Below are positions 20,401-32,786 of a DNA stretch of 64,000 bases, piece after piece. Below the pieces are notes generated by a model that ran no database searches, was not told where the DNA came from, and saw only the letters and a list, made by a program, of their open reading frames with translations. The stretch is from Diphasiastrum complanatum. Taxonomy: Eukaryota; Streptophyta; Lycopodiopsida; Lycopodiales; Lycopodiaceae. Each line of letters opens with the position of its first letter. Within the stretch, counting starts at the first letter, position 1. The position numbers and the translations under genes were made by a program. The stretch lies in assembly GCA_029204225.1 (NCBI GenBank), contig CM055110.1, forward strand, positions 37,404,960-37,468,959, read 5' to 3'.

Positions 20401-23400
20401 ACATGCTCCTAGTCTCTAGAGCTCATAACCGCCGGCCTCATCGCCCTCGGGAGTGTCTCCTTTACAATGGGAACGTCTGACTCCAAGTCATGATGATGAT
20501 TCTCCTCATCCGAGTCAGAGGACTCTGTATCACCCTCCTCTGTGTAACCACTTGGACTCTTTGAAGTCTCCTCTAAATCATCAGCACTAGGCTCCTCATT
20601 TGCAACTACTGCACGAGACCGTCGAGGAGGACGAGAGCTCAAAGCCTCTCCCAACTGCGTCATAATCTTACATGAAGCCCCTTTGTGTTCTCTTGCCTGT
20701 ACGATAACACATAAAAGTCCCTGCCTCTGGGATGAACACGTAGCCTAACTCCGGATGATGCACCTCCACTAGCTACAGTGCCTGCACCTACATCCACTGG
20801 TCCCTCAGGTGAGAGCTCAGCATCCAATGATGGGTGATTGTGAGGAGGAAGAGGGCATGCCCATAAGCTCTAGAGCCAATGATGCAGGAGGAGTCAGACT
20901 CTGAGGTTTTGAAGGTCTTGTTCACAATAGACATCATGTGACATGATGTAGTGTTCATTGTTCAAACTGCACGAATCAAGAATCAGGAAATTGGAATTTG
21001 GAGTGATGAATCAGGAATCAAGATTCACAATGTAATATGCATAATTGGCCATGGCAAATTGCAATCATTGGCAAAGAGCAATTTCCAAAGGCAATATGAG
21101 GCTTGAGTAATCAATTATCATTTTTGCAGATTACAATTGACATATTATGTAACAAGTTATAAGTTGAAAGCTAACAAGAACAGTCAAATTTCATATTTCA
21201 AAGTTCACTCGCTGCTGCATGTGCAGCACGGGGACAGGGTGCATCGGCATCCTCTGCAGCTGCTAGGTCTCGCTAACCCAATGTCTCGTGGCGCCTGTGT
21301 GCAAGCAGCTATGTCTGTGCTCGAATCTGCAAAGGACCGCCTGTGTAGGGGACGTTCCAATACCTGAAAGTCCACCTCTTTGTCGAAATGCCATATCCTC
21401 CTTCAACCGTCACATGCTCCTGTTAGGTGCATGTCTCTTTTTGAATGTTATCCTACTACTAAGAAGATTGTGGATAGAGATGTTTTGTTTGATGGAGGAC
21501 ACTTACCCTTATTGGATGACAATGCATAGGATCTAGGGAGAAGCCAAGTGAGGTTAAAGATGATCCACATCCCACCCAACCCAAGAGCTCCAAGAAGATC
21601 ATCAAGGACTATGAAAGCAATGCTGAAATGCTATGGATGTTGAATAAAATTCTTTGACAGACAATTGAACTTGGGAATTAGTAAATCTTCCCGAAGGAAA
21701 GAGAGCCATATGATGCAAATGGACTCACTCAAGATGGATCGATCAACAAGCATAAGGCTCGGCCTAGCAAAAGGATATGCTCAAATCTGAGCAATGTTTC
21801 ATGGATCTCTTCAAAAAGCCTCTTCGAAACGGGAAAGATTCGGCAACTTAGGAAGGAATCGACCAAACAGTTTTAGTTTTATTTTTCACTTTTGTTATTT
21901 TATTTTAATTTTTTAGTTTTATTCCAACCCTTATATTATGGCATAAACAAGTGCTTCTTTAATGTTTAGGTTGCAATGTAGATTGTGATTAATCAACAAT
22001 CAATCTTGACTCGAGAGTTTGAACTCCTGAGTCCCACCTATTGTCATGAATGATCATCCACAAATGATTGCACATATATGATAATTTTAACACCCAAAAA
22101 AAAATCTAAGCCCCAAAAAAGTTACAAATACTATAAACTAATGAAAACATTTAGAAGTAAGTTTTTCTTTTAAACAACAATAAAAGAAAAAAATAGGCAC
22201 GTTCCTCATGCTTGTAAAAAGTTAAAACTTGAAATTCAAAAACTAGATAGTAGAGTTCAACCTAAACTTAAAACTACAAGAAATCAGGGTTCAAGACTCA
22301 AATTCAAACACTAGAGAATGCATGTTTAGTGTGCAAGTTCGAACCTCTCTTCACTAATGGCAGTGCAAGGGAGAAGTTGAGCCCCCAACCTATCCATACA
22401 CTCAAAAAGAAGGCCAATGTGCAGCCCTCTCTATCATCAATAAGTCACAGAAAATTGTACAGCGAATGCATGTTTGGTGTGCAAGTTCAAACCTCTCTTC
22501 ACAATGGTATTGCAAGGAGAACAGAGGCTGCAACACTATCACAAGTGCTCGTGCCTTATTCCAAAAGGAAGATGAGAACACGATCATCTCAAAACGCCTA
22601 GACTTGGTCTCTTGTGAAGGCCCCTTGCCAATGGTTTGAAGCCACCATCTATCTAAGGCTGCTATGCACCTTCAAGAGGCGCTCCAGATCAACAAAGATA
22701 AAGGCAAACCTGCGATTAATCAAGAGTCAAATTGTATAAGACAACATGTTTCAAGATCATCAAAACGTGAATCATGAACATAAATGTTTGAAGGCTAAAC
22801 CATGGTTGGTGGGGCAAGCTTCAAGAACTCCAAGCTAGATAAGGACCTACACATATTAGGGACCCTTAGTTTCCTTGGTGACAAATCTCACCAAGAAACG
22901 TCTCCATCTCCTCCTTCACCAATGCTAGATTTGTTGTATCCTTAAATGAGAGGTCTAAGCAATGAGTAGGACATGGCGCCCAAAAAATCCAAGGGTACTT
23001 CTCACACGAGTTTTTCCTTCATAGAAATGATCCACTTTGTTATCCTGCAAAGTCTGCAACAACCATTTAGGGACTGGTTTGGGCTGTCCAACAGCCTTAC
23101 CTTTATCAACACTTTACTGTCCAAAGTGTTCCGAACTTGGACCTTGCTGTCCAATGTTTTCCGAACTTGGACCTTGCTGTCCAATGTCTTCAACAGGCTG
23201 CTCTTCACCATAAATAGGTTCTTCTTGATGAACTATGGGTTGCAAAATTGAAGAAGTAGTGGGCTGTCCACGAGAAGTAGATGGCAGTCCCTCCTCTTCA
23301 TGATTAGATGGCAAAACCAAATCTTCAAGGCCTTAGTAGGACACCGATTACTAATGTATGCTGCCCTAATAACCGTTTCAGCCCAAAACTTGTGAGGTAG

Positions 23401-26400
23401 GCCCTTTGCCTTGAGCATGCATCGAGCCATCTTTCGGCAACACCATTTTGTTGAGGTGTGTAATGAGTTGTCATTTGATGATGGATACCTTAGCTTTGAA
23501 GATAAGCACAGAAGGTATTCTTGGTATATTCCCCTCCTCGATCGGTGCGTAGGATCTTCAAAGAGTGCCCAAATTGATTTTCTATCATTGCTAGAAAATC
23601 CTTAAGGCATTGAAATACTTCAGATTTTGCCTTCATAGGATAAATCCATGTAAATCTTGAAAGGTCATCAATAAAAGTAACAAAGTGTTTACACCTTCGA
23701 ATGGATTTGGTCCTCATTGGACCACATACATCACTATGAACCAAATCAAATTTGCCATCAATAGTTCCATCAATTGGAAAAGCTTGCCTTTGAAATTTTC
23801 CAAGTATGCATCCTTCGCATACATGTCCTTCGGGATGCTCAATATTAGGAATGTCTTCAACCATATTGAATCTCTTCAATATCTTTAAGCTAGCAAAGTT
23901 TAGATGTCCAAACCTAGCATGCCATAATTCAGCCAACTCCAAAGAATGTGAACTTGATGCAACAAGACAAAAAGATGATGAAGCTCTTCGCTCATAGGTA
24001 TCCATAAGGAACAATCCATCACACAATGTTTCCGAAGCAATGATCATGAGAGATCTCTTTGGGTCTTTGATTAGACATTTGTCTTCTTTGTACTCCACAA
24101 CCAAGCCTTGGTTCATAATAGTAGAGACCGACGTGAGATTCTTTTTTATGTTTGGAACATAAAGTACATTACGAATGTACTTCTCCTCACCATTGGGTAA
24201 GATAATGGGGATCACTCCAATACCTTCAATAGGATAAGAGGTGTTATCAACACCTTGAACTTTGCTTCCATCATGCACTTTCACAAGCTTTGTGAAGACC
24301 TCTTTGTGATAAGTCATATGATGTGTGATATCGCTATCAATCACCCATTCAAAAGTTGAAAATACAGCAACTTGTAAAGCTGAAGATGAGCTCTTTTTGG
24401 CTAAAACACCAGCAAGATTTGAAGTGGTAGAAATCTCATCTTGAGGAGAGATGAGATTATTAGTGACAAAAGTATAATCATTATTGAAAAGATTATCCTC
24501 CTTTTCAAATTGTTGTTCCAAAGTAATGATTGCGGTACTTGTATCATTACCTCTCTCTTTTTCCTTTGCAAGCCTCTGCCTACATTCTTTGATGTGATGC
24601 CCAAACTTCTTGCAATAGTGGCACTTACCCTTCTACTTGGAGCCTTGATCTTGAGCTTCCTTAGATTTTGATCACCTTTGGAAGTGTTGAAAGAAGACTT
24701 CCCTTTCCACTTGCCTTTGCCTTTTCCTTTTGCAAAGAAAGCTTGATCTTCTTGTTCACCAAAGTTGATCCTTGTTTGCTCTTCTTGAAGAAGTAAGCCG
24801 ACAAGTTCGTCGAAGGAGATTTGCTGTCCCCTAAGAGAAATGCTCAATGATGACACAAATGGAAGGTAAGAATTAGGAAGAGAGTTGAGAGTAAGAGATA
24901 CAAATTGTGAGTTCTCAATCACCAATACTAAGAAGCTCCTCTCGAAGATCCTTGATCTTCGTCAAGTGGTTTGTAAGCAAAAAACCTTTTTGCATCTTCA
25001 AGATAGAAAGTTGATTTCGAAGATATACCACTTTTGTCGCATTCTTTACTTGAAACATCTTGGCAAGAGTCTCCCAAGCACTTTTGGAAGTCTTGCATGA
25101 TCTAATATGAGGAAGGGTAGATCTCTTCACTGATAATGCAATGACGGAATGTGCTTAATACATAACATGTGATACCAAGCTATGACATGGAATATCCATA
25201 ATAATCAAGTTAGAAATTGCTAATTTTTTGACAATATAGGAGTCAGATGGGTAATGTTGCCACAGGGTTCAAACAACATAATGTGGAAAAGCTCAAAGTA
25301 ACTAGCTTGAGCTGTTGTGGTTGCAAAGTTATGGGGAGGATAGGGTAGACAGAAATGGAGGGCAGCAAGTTATGACATCAAGTTAAGAGCTAAAGACCAT
25401 TTGTTCCTGTGCTGTCTGACGCTTTCACTAGAAGTGCAACTGATTGTACCTATTGATTCTTTAATGTAGCGTGCTGCTGTATTAAAGAGAAGTTGATTTT
25501 AATTCAGTCTGTAGTCTAAATTTTTTATTGTAAAGTAAGTGCCTGCATGCATTTGCCAGCTACCTATGCTTCAAGATTTATTTCGATTCTATTATGATAG
25601 ATATACGTCTTGTGTGTAGGTGATTACCAGTCTACCTCCCCAAGATTCGGGTCCTGAATTGCACTATTTCAGGCTCGACGACCAGCTGGATCTGCTTTCA
25701 AAGGTGAGATGGACAATGAGTGTGCTTGCCATTATTTTTACATTCTAATATCTGGACTTATGTCACAAGGACATTGGATTTTCAAGCAATCAATCTGAGG
25801 AAATCATTTTGTTTCAGTTTTGAATAGCTAATACAGGAAATCGCATCTGAGAACTACCAGGCTCAAATGCTTAGGGTTCAATGGCTCAAATACAAATGTG
25901 CTACAAGTTTCTACCTTAAGAACCTAATGGGCAAATGTTAACAATAATTGTTCATCAAGTATTGATGGTTTCCTGAGGCCTTATAAGGTCTAAGTGAAAG
26001 ATAACAATGCTACTAACAGAAGGTCCCTAATACCAGAAATTATACTAAAAGTGGAAACATGGGCTGTTCCTAATCATACCTGCAACTTTCTCCCCTCATT
26101 GAAGACATTGTCCTCAGAGTTGGTATAAAGAGAGTGTTGAGTCGAAAGAGTAGAACTTATTGCAGCATTACACAATGTTGGGTCATAATAGAAAGAGACC
26201 CTTCAACGGCTGGAACATGTGCAAGAACCAGTGACTGTATACTTCAATGTGCATGTATGTGCCTCACAATAACAATCCCAGGTCTGTACTTCACGATACT
26301 GCTCTGCTGCCTCATCTGGTACATCATGAGACTTGTATGCAGGCAACTCTGACTCATCATTACATATATATGTATTTGCTAGACGACAAATAAGGGTTCA

Positions 26401-29025
26401 GTAATATGTTTGTGCAGAGGATACCTTGGGCCCAAATGGACAATGTCAATGATAAATGACGGTTTCATGGGGTTCGATCTAAATGATTAATAATACTGAA
26501 AACTCAAATGCTAACCTAAGTGCTCTAATACTAGAAACTATCAAAAAATGCTAACATGGGCCTTGTAGCCTAGCATCTATATGTGCAATGCCTGTAGACA
26601 TATGCTTCCATCATTTTCTTCTCTTATTCTTCCTTGCTTAATCTCATCTAGAACGTGGTTTATCTACCAAACTCAATCTTTTGATCAAATCAATCTTATT
26701 TTCGACGTTTCTTGTAGAGGTAAAGAGATGGGAGATCATCTTTGATAAATATGAGTATTGACTTATAGTATTTGATCCAAACATCTGTGGCCTTATTTTG
26801 GACGTACAACTTCTTGATCTCATCAGCACTTGTAATGCTCTGACCAACCAGTAGCCATAAAATACAATAATTTACTTTGCAAAATAGAATAATAAAATCA
26901 TGATGATTACTCCATTCAACCATTCAATGCATGCTAGCTATGAACAAGCTGCCAAAGCTACGTTCATGTATATTAGAGGCAAATGCACGGACATTCATGG
27001 TTGCATGCATCAACCCTGAGCTTCATTATGCAAGGATAAGAGTGGAGAGACATGCATGCGATACTTATCAAGTTCGTAGTTCAAATGAAGATCTGTCATT
27101 CATGCAATATGTGGTAACCCAGAAGGAGGTTGCCAGAATCTATCGTTGGCACCTACCTGACTCACTTTCTTGCATTTAAGAGTCCTGGCTTAGTATTCAC
27201 TTTCCATGACAGTAAAATTGTGAGAGGGAAATCTCTCATTTCTAAGCCTCATCCTACAATCATGGACACGACATGCTTACAACTATGGAAGCATCATAAC
27301 AAACAAGAATCTACAAAACAAGATAGATATGCTTTACTGTAGAGACTAGGAGTAGGAAGATGTACAACTAGGAGATATGAATCTGGAGAGGAGGGAATCC
27401 TCTTGATCTATCCTTTGGCATAGACTTGCAAGTCCGCAGGCACAAAATTAGCCACCACCAATGTCACCCAGGAGACTTCTGACTGGAAGAGGGAGGAAAT
27501 TGTCTTGCCCCATCTTCTATAGCTGCTTGCAACTCTACAACTAGCATTAGTGACAAGATCTTAACCAAAGAAAATCACAAAGAAGAAAAGGGAGAAATGC
27601 AAGCCCACAATCTACTCTTACCACCTTCATCTCCATTTGAATTTTTTCAGCATGAGATACTAAATGACATGGTAGCCATCACACCCTTTTTTGCCTACTA
27701 ATGAAGAAGCAAGGAGTTGTGTACCTCCCTCCTCCTTTTATAAAAGAGGGGATTACTATTTGAGGACTCAGACTAAAGTAAAAATTTCAATTTTAATGTA
27801 AGGGTTTTTCCATGAGAGCGTTGGTATTACCTCCAAGCTGCATTTTTGGACTCTTTCAGCCTTGTACTTCACAAGGTACATCGGCTGAGTTGGATGGCTT
27901 GCTCGGGTGGAAGTTACCTGTTTATGGCTGTCCAGTCTGGCGTGGCGCCAGGTTGGCTTCCAGCGCTCGTGACGAAGCTTCCTTACAAACGAGCAACATC
28001 CATTCCAAGCAAGTGGTTTGACTTACATCAGACTTAACCAAAAGGTATGAATAAGCTCCTCAAATTCTTGTAGCTGATATTCAATATCTGTTACCCTTGA
28101 GAAGCGTCACCAAGTTAACTTCCCCCAAGGATGAGCTTTTAGCATTTCTTAGTGGTGATTGGAGCTAAAATATTTGAGGTCTGAACAGTTCTTGAAGATT
28201 TGATTGAGATCAACTTAAACAGTACTTTTCTGTGAGGGGTGCTAGCAAGTCTTTATTACTAAGCAGCTTCTGAGGTGCACATTGTTATTAACAGCTCAAG
28301 ACAAAAGCTAGGCAAATTGTTGGAGGCCAGCGTAGGGTGTAATCTTACCTTAGGGGTTTCGTGATATATTACCACTCTCCGAATCATGGTTTCATTTGCT
28401 ACTACTGATATGTTCTGTCCATAATTTCTTCCTCACAATTTTGAAGTGCTCAAAGTACAATCTCTGTACTGCACATCATTTTGATTGGTACTGCTGCTCT
28501 GTGACTTTAAACTGCTAACATGCAATCAAAAATTTTATATCATATTGTCTTATACAAATGACTTCCTTATAGGTGCTAAATGCCGGAGATGAAGCAGCTG
28601 GAATTGAGCAACTAGAGGAGGATGTTGACGATATTACACAGCTTCGAGCACGTCGGAGCATTGGTTCCATGAGTGCAATGTCAGGCTCTCGTGGCATGCT
28701 GTATATGGAGTATAGGTATCCTTTTAAACTCAATATGATCTTAGAGAGTTTCTATTCCTACAAATATTTTGTAATTTTAGTAGCTGTGAAAGATTCTCGT
28801 GATATTGTCACATAGATCTCACGTACCTACATTAACACACTGAAATTCCAAGGGAGTCTAACATAGTAAATAGTACATCTTTGTTACCTTTACTGAAAGC
28901 TGGGCTAAACACCTGTTGTTTTGTGTGAAATGTCCTGCAGTACTGGAAAAGGAGGGAGAGGGAAACCTAAGCCTCGAGACCCTAATAAGCCCCGTCATAC
29001 TCTCTTCAAGAGGAGGTTTGCATGA
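17490..29025 (+). CDS. XPB: XPB/ERCC3 DNA helicase-translocase of TFIIH, C-terminal exons (partial)
   Basis: XPB is the 3'-5' SF2 ATPase of TFIIH that opens promoters and repair bubbles in the nucleus. Six coding exons are visible: 17,490-17,603, 17,703-17,783, 17,980-18,039, 25,620-25,703, 28,573-28,715 and 28,941-29,025 (TGA at 29,023-29,025). All have GT-AG borders, and the phases join into 188 residues. Exon 1 here holds [20 protein letters not shown], helicase motif VI with its arginine finger. Then come [31 protein letters not shown] and the plant-like tail [20 protein letters not shown], ending [11 protein letters not shown]. The N-terminal domains and motifs I-V are not in the window. 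Introns are 99, 196, 7,580, 2,869 and 225 bp; the 7.6-kb one carries a LINE and a copia. Frame, splice sites and key residues are intact, so it is probably functional if upstream exons exist. Confidence 0.93.
18213..18298. repeat. G-run/C-run with overlapping hairpins in XPB intron
   Basis: Eleven consecutive G residues (18,227-18,237) and a run of 26 C residues (18,273-18,298) flank two perfect inverted repeats: GGCCATAGGGGG with CCCCCTATGGCC (18,213-18,224 and 18,241-18,252) and GCTTCCCCCTA with TAGGGGGAAGC (about 18,238-18,248 and 18,261-18,271). Confidence 0.85.
18311..20345 (+). pseudogene. LINE (non-LTR retrotransposon) fragment with endonuclease domain
   Basis: The plus strand carries broken frames in LINE order. 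A possible ORF1 tail comes first ([14 protein letters not shown], about 18,560-18,855). An APE-type endonuclease follows: METHE near 19,028 matches the catalytic E-T-H box, followed by [19 protein letters not shown] and [22 protein letters not shown] near 19,376 is a damaged GDFN box, and [15 protein letters not shown] is the endonuclease end. The linker before reverse transcriptase follows ([15 protein letters not shown] near 20,310). RT itself is missing. It lies in the 7.6-kb XPB intron, in sense. Confidence 0.75.
20346..22977. other. Intronic stretch, no gene recognised
   Basis: This lies inside the large XPB intron. A minus-strand frame at 20,409-20,663 encodes 84 mostly acidic and Ser-rich residues that I cannot assign. 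A segment of about 63 bp starting GAATGCATGTTT occurs at 22,316 and again at 22,466 (spacing 150 bp). The rest shows no feature. Confidence 0.5.
23110..23205. repeat. 30-bp tandem repeat in copia D linker
   Basis: The unit starting CTGTCCAA repeats at 23,117, 23,147 and 23,177. On the minus strand it encodes a ten-residue repeat, [10 protein letters not shown], in the integrase-RT linker. Confidence 0.8.
23114..23430 (-). pseudogene. Copia D integrase C-terminal end and linker
   Basis: [20 protein letters not shown] with [13 protein letters not shown] is the conserved end of the copia integrase core. It runs by frameshift into an acidic Gln/Ser-rich linker with the ten-residue repeat. RT would follow, but is not seen. 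Confidence 0.8.
23490..24521 (-). pseudogene. Copia D protease, GAG-pre-integrase and integrase core
   Basis: The open frame of 343 residues is the longest in the window. [12 protein letters not shown] near residue 60 is the protease site; the family has D-S-G/A, so the third position is altered. [16 protein letters not shown] follows. GAG-pre-integrase is [18 protein letters not shown] with [15 protein letters not shown]. Integrase has [11 protein letters not shown] (first Asp), [20 protein letters not shown], and [14 protein letters not shown] (second Asp, with Glu in reach). It is cut short by a stop after CAYLQS. Gag lies upstream in another frame. Confidence 0.9.
24401..25130 (-). pseudogene. 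Copia D gag with zinc knuckle
   Basis: Two frames make up a UBN2-type gag: [20 protein letters not shown] and [16 protein letters not shown], then [40 protein letters not shown] and a Lys/Gly-rich tail [14 protein letters not shown]. The zinc knuckle ([14 protein letters not shown]) is in a third frame near 24,575-24,625. Frameshifts separate all three. Confidence 0.87.
25704..28572 (+). other. XPB intron of 2.9 kb, no gene recognised
   Basis: No element or domain was recognised. Two loosely similar stretches (about 25,860-26,060 and 26,500-26,570) share phrases such as CTAATACNAGAAA and ACATGGGC, hinting at an old duplicated repeat. Confidence 0.5.
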
Positions 29026-31001
29026 AGTCTTTAGGTGAAGAATTCTGCAAAGGCCTCTTGCTTTGCGAGAATCGATTGGGGAAGTTTGGTAAACAAGCAG
29101 TGAAGATCAGAAGTTGCATATAGAGCTTGTGTTTAAATTCCTGGTTTAAACGATTGTTATGATTGCTTTTGAAGTTGGTAGTTTCCATTATTGTGATTCT
29201 AGAATCTTTTCTGAGGATATATTTGTGTAGAAGGCAGTTTTTGGTTGGGTGAATGTGAATTCATTTGTAGGTCCTGCTGACATTATCAAATAAGAATCAT
29301 GGATTGCTTCTTGCAGACCCATGATTTGGTAGAGGTGTCCAGATGAGAGATTGTCAATGACGCTTCTTTTTCTACCCGATATGGACTTTGTGATATATTC
29401 AAAAAAGGAAATGCATAGATTTTTTAGCTGCATGGCCGAAGGCTGTGAGTTCAGGTCTTTTGCATGTCTTTGAAGTGATTTGTCCATGACATGTGCTCCA
29501 TTCTTTCTTATCTTGTTTATTCCTTGAAATAGCCTTGCAGCATCATTAAAAAGACGAGCAAAAAATCAAAACACAAAAGACTATGATAGACAAGACAAAC
29601 AAGATCTACATGGCCGTGTTCTGGATTTTTTGAACACATTCTCGCACATCAGGCTTGTTGATCTCATGATGCGGTACCAATGAATATTGATGTTGGCTTC
29701 ATTAACACTGAATTTACTGTCATGTCCTTTAAGCAGCAAAACTTTCTTGAGGTCAAGATTGCCTGGCTGTCCCACCTTTTAATTGCCTATCTTTTTCCTG
29801 TTGATGGTAATGCATTTGAGCTGATTAGATGAGTATGCACAAATCTAGTGAAACTTCTAAGTTATGTGCTGACCTTAAAGGCTGAAATTATGGGTTATGT
29901 TGTTAAGGCAGTTATTTGAGCTACCAAAACATGTTTCTGGACAATCTTTGGTGATTGACACGTGGACCTAATTCTCAGTCTGTTCGTGCAATTGGTGGTT
30001 ATATTGGTTCTACTACCATTATCCTCTGATTGTCTGCGCATGGGCTACATATCCCTGACAAATATTTCAATATCAGTTGCATCTTTTGTAAAAGAAGACA
30101 TCTGGGGACCTTACTGCAACCATCAGTTTCCATCTTTAAAAGTTTAGCAGTGTAGAAGTTAGAACATTCAAAACTAAAGAAAAAACATTTAACAAAATGT
30201 GTATCATGAACAGCCAGCTAAATTGGTTTCTTATCTTTGAACAACTATTAATGTTATTAAAGTTTTAGGAGGCTGTGCAGGAGTGCCTAATTATGTCATA
30301 TGGAACTCTTTCATCCTCAATAAATAGAGAAGGATGTTTCCTTTATACTGAAATCCGACCTATCAAGGGTTAATGAAATATTTCTAGGCTATAAAGTTGA
30401 TGTACAAGTCTAAAATACACAAATTGTTTTGGCATTAAAAAAAATTCATGCTATGATCACTCCACACCCTTGCATACACATGCCTCTCACATGCATATGT
30501 GTGAGGAGCTGTAGAAGGATGCACACAATCTCAGATCATGACTACACAAGCTACCTAGATACTGATTCCAGCAGCGTGCAAACTAAGATCATGTTCTACA
30601 TTTGTGGAAATCAAAGAGTTCTTAGTTTGCAGCTTGGCTCACTTCTGAACCTTGTATGCCTGATGAACTCAAAAACCTGTTTGTGTTAAGAGACCTTCAC
30701 AGTCTAGTAGGAAGTAATGATAGATAAAGGTGAATTGTGATGCATCACATCCTTGGAGTTTCATTGCAGTTTTTGCACAACTTGATAGAAAATCATCAAA
30801 TTTATTATGCAGAGATCCAAAAATTTAGAAAAGCAAACGGAATAAAGTCTTCTCTAGAAGTGTGATGACAATAATCTCGCTCTTTATCTTGAGCTACATG
30901 AGAAGCAAAAGTACCTTGGGTGGTGAGAGCTCGACGAAGGAGGTCTGGTAGTGAAGAATCAATAATAACAACATTGCCAAGGGTGCGAACCCCCTAAACT
31001 G
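29026..31001. other. XPB 3' flank
   Basis: The XPB 3' untranslated region must start here, but I see no clear AATAAA near the stop. No gene was recognised up to the RNase H end of copia E. Confidence 0.5.
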
Positions 31002-31319
31002 TTAGTCAATCATGTCTTTAGTAGCACGGTAACTAAGACTAATCTCCCTAGCCTGCACCATATTTCTTACATAATGATACTGTAAGCTTATGTGCTTACT
31101 CCTTTTGTGAAAATCCCCATTTTTACATAAAAAGATACAATCCTGATTATCACTTTGCAAGCTAAAATTTTCTATTTTGGTTCCAACTTCATTACTGAAG
31201 TTTTTAATCCACATATACTCTTTTGAAGCATGGCATAAAGCCATGTACTTTGCTTCAGTCGTGGACAACGCAACAAATTTTTGTTTAGTGCTCGCCCAAC
31301 TAATTATCGAATTGGCCAT
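31002..31319 (-). pseudogene. Copia E RNase H
   Basis: SIISWASTKQKFVALSTTEA then YMALCHASKEYMWI is the start of copia RNase H with its catalytic Glu region. The end has DNQDCIFLCKNGDFHKRSKH and YHYVRNMVQAREI. In intact elements the second phrase reads K..HKRSKHIDI..H. Here the frame is complete to a stop before the supposed 3' end. Confidence 0.88.
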
Positions 31320-31438
31320 AATAAAAACATATCATGATGTAGATGTTCTGTCATCTACATTGCTTCCCCAGTCCGAGTCATCATACTTGCTATCTTTGCC
31401 TCTGTTTATGAATATACTATGCCAAGTGTAACTGTTTC

Positions 31439-32334
31439 CTACAAACACCTCAAAACTTTCTTTGATGCGTTCCAATGTGCAACACCTGGATCATTTAAAA
31501 ATTGATTTAACTTTCCCACTGCTGAAGATATGTATGCCCTATTGTAGATTGCAGCATACATCAAGGAACCAATTAGACTTCTGTAGGGCTTAGTTGCCAT
31601 CGGTGCCCGCTCTCTCTCGTCTTGTGGACCCATGTTGCTATCCAATTGTAATCCTGACTCCATAGGTGTCAATGCTACTTCGGATTCATCCATTTTGAAT
31701 TTTAGATCAAGTTTTGACATAGTTCTCTTGTGATAACTTCAACCAACCTTCCATTCTACTATGAATTACTTTAATACCAAGAAAAAAAATGTAATTCACC
31801 TAGATCCTTATTTCAAAATCAGCTTGTAGATATGACTTACACTCATTGATCAATGCTAATGAGTTGTTTACCATGATAATATCATCTACATACAACGCAA
31901 TGTAGATACACGGATTTTGCATTCTTCTATAAAGTGTACTCTCAGCTGATTGACTTCTTTTAGAACTTGCTTTTACAAAGAAAGCCTCTATTCTTTCATA
32001 CTAAACCCTAGAAGCTTGTTTTAAACCAAAAAGTGCGCTTTGCAGTTTTACAAACCATGTTGCCATTCTATTCATACCCTTCAGGTTGCCTCATATAGAC
32101 CTCTTCATTTAGCTCCCCGTTTAGAAAAGTTGTCCTTACATCCATTTGATGTATGTGCAAATCTTTGATTACTGCCCATGCAATGAGTAACCGTATAGAT
32201 CCAATTCTAGCTACAGGAGCAAACATGTCTTCAAAATCAATTCTCTCTTTCTGTGCATACCCCCCTTTGCAACAATTCTTGCCTTGTAACGTTCCACTTG
32301 TCCTTCTGCTCCACACTTTACTTTGTACACCCAC
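31439..32334 (-). pseudogene. Copia E reverse transcriptase
   Basis: The first block (32,068-32,334) has [20 protein letters not shown] and [20 protein letters not shown], including the first catalytic Asp. YVDD lies in another frame near 31,880. The last block (31,439-31,720) has KPYRSLIGSLMYAAIYNRAY and SSAVGKLNQFLNDPGVAHW, the RT/RNase H connection. Frameshifts and stops split it into at least three pieces. Confidence 0.88.
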
Positions 32335-32786
32335 TTGTAGCCAATGATATTTGCATTTGGTGGTGGCTTTACCAGTATCTAGGCTCTGTTGGCTTTGATA
32401 GTCTCCATTTTCTCATTCATTGTTCCAATTCAATGTTTATTATGTGATGAGTTCATTGCTTCATCAAAAGTTACTGGTTTTACTAATAATCGCTTTGCTA
32501 AAAAAACCATGTCATCAAAACGCTTTGGTATTTTTCTTATTCTCTACAATTTCCTGGTCTCAAGCGGCCCTTCAATCACATCACCTTCATGACGAACTGG
32601 CTTTACCACCTCATCTTGCATCTCTTCTGATTTTTCCTGAGTAATAGCTTTGTTTGACCTTCAATTATGACCGCTGCCCGAGTTGGTTCAAGAATCATTT
32701 CTTGATTTTTTGGAATGACTGGTGTGAACAAAGGTTCCCTTGTTAATACCATGGTAGGTATCCCCATCATTTTATGCTTAGGCACT

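Larger units (their letters stand above)
22978..25180 (-). mobile_element. Copia element D in XPB intron, gag to integrase
   Basis: This minus-strand element is antisense to XPB. Order: a primer-site-like TGGTATCACATG near 25,167-25,178, gag, zinc knuckle, protease, GAG-pre-integrase, integrase core, integrase C-terminal end. Reverse transcriptase, RNase H and a 3' LTR are not found. No convincing LTR pair is visible. Confidence 0.8.

Noticed and set aside
20409-20663. Acidic minus-strand frame considered as a transposase tail
   Set aside because: The surrounding frames show no transposase motif, and the residues are low complexity.
29188-29487. Minus-strand 99-residue frame after XPB
   Set aside because: It lies in the probable XPB 3' untranslated region, antisense, with no recognisable domain.
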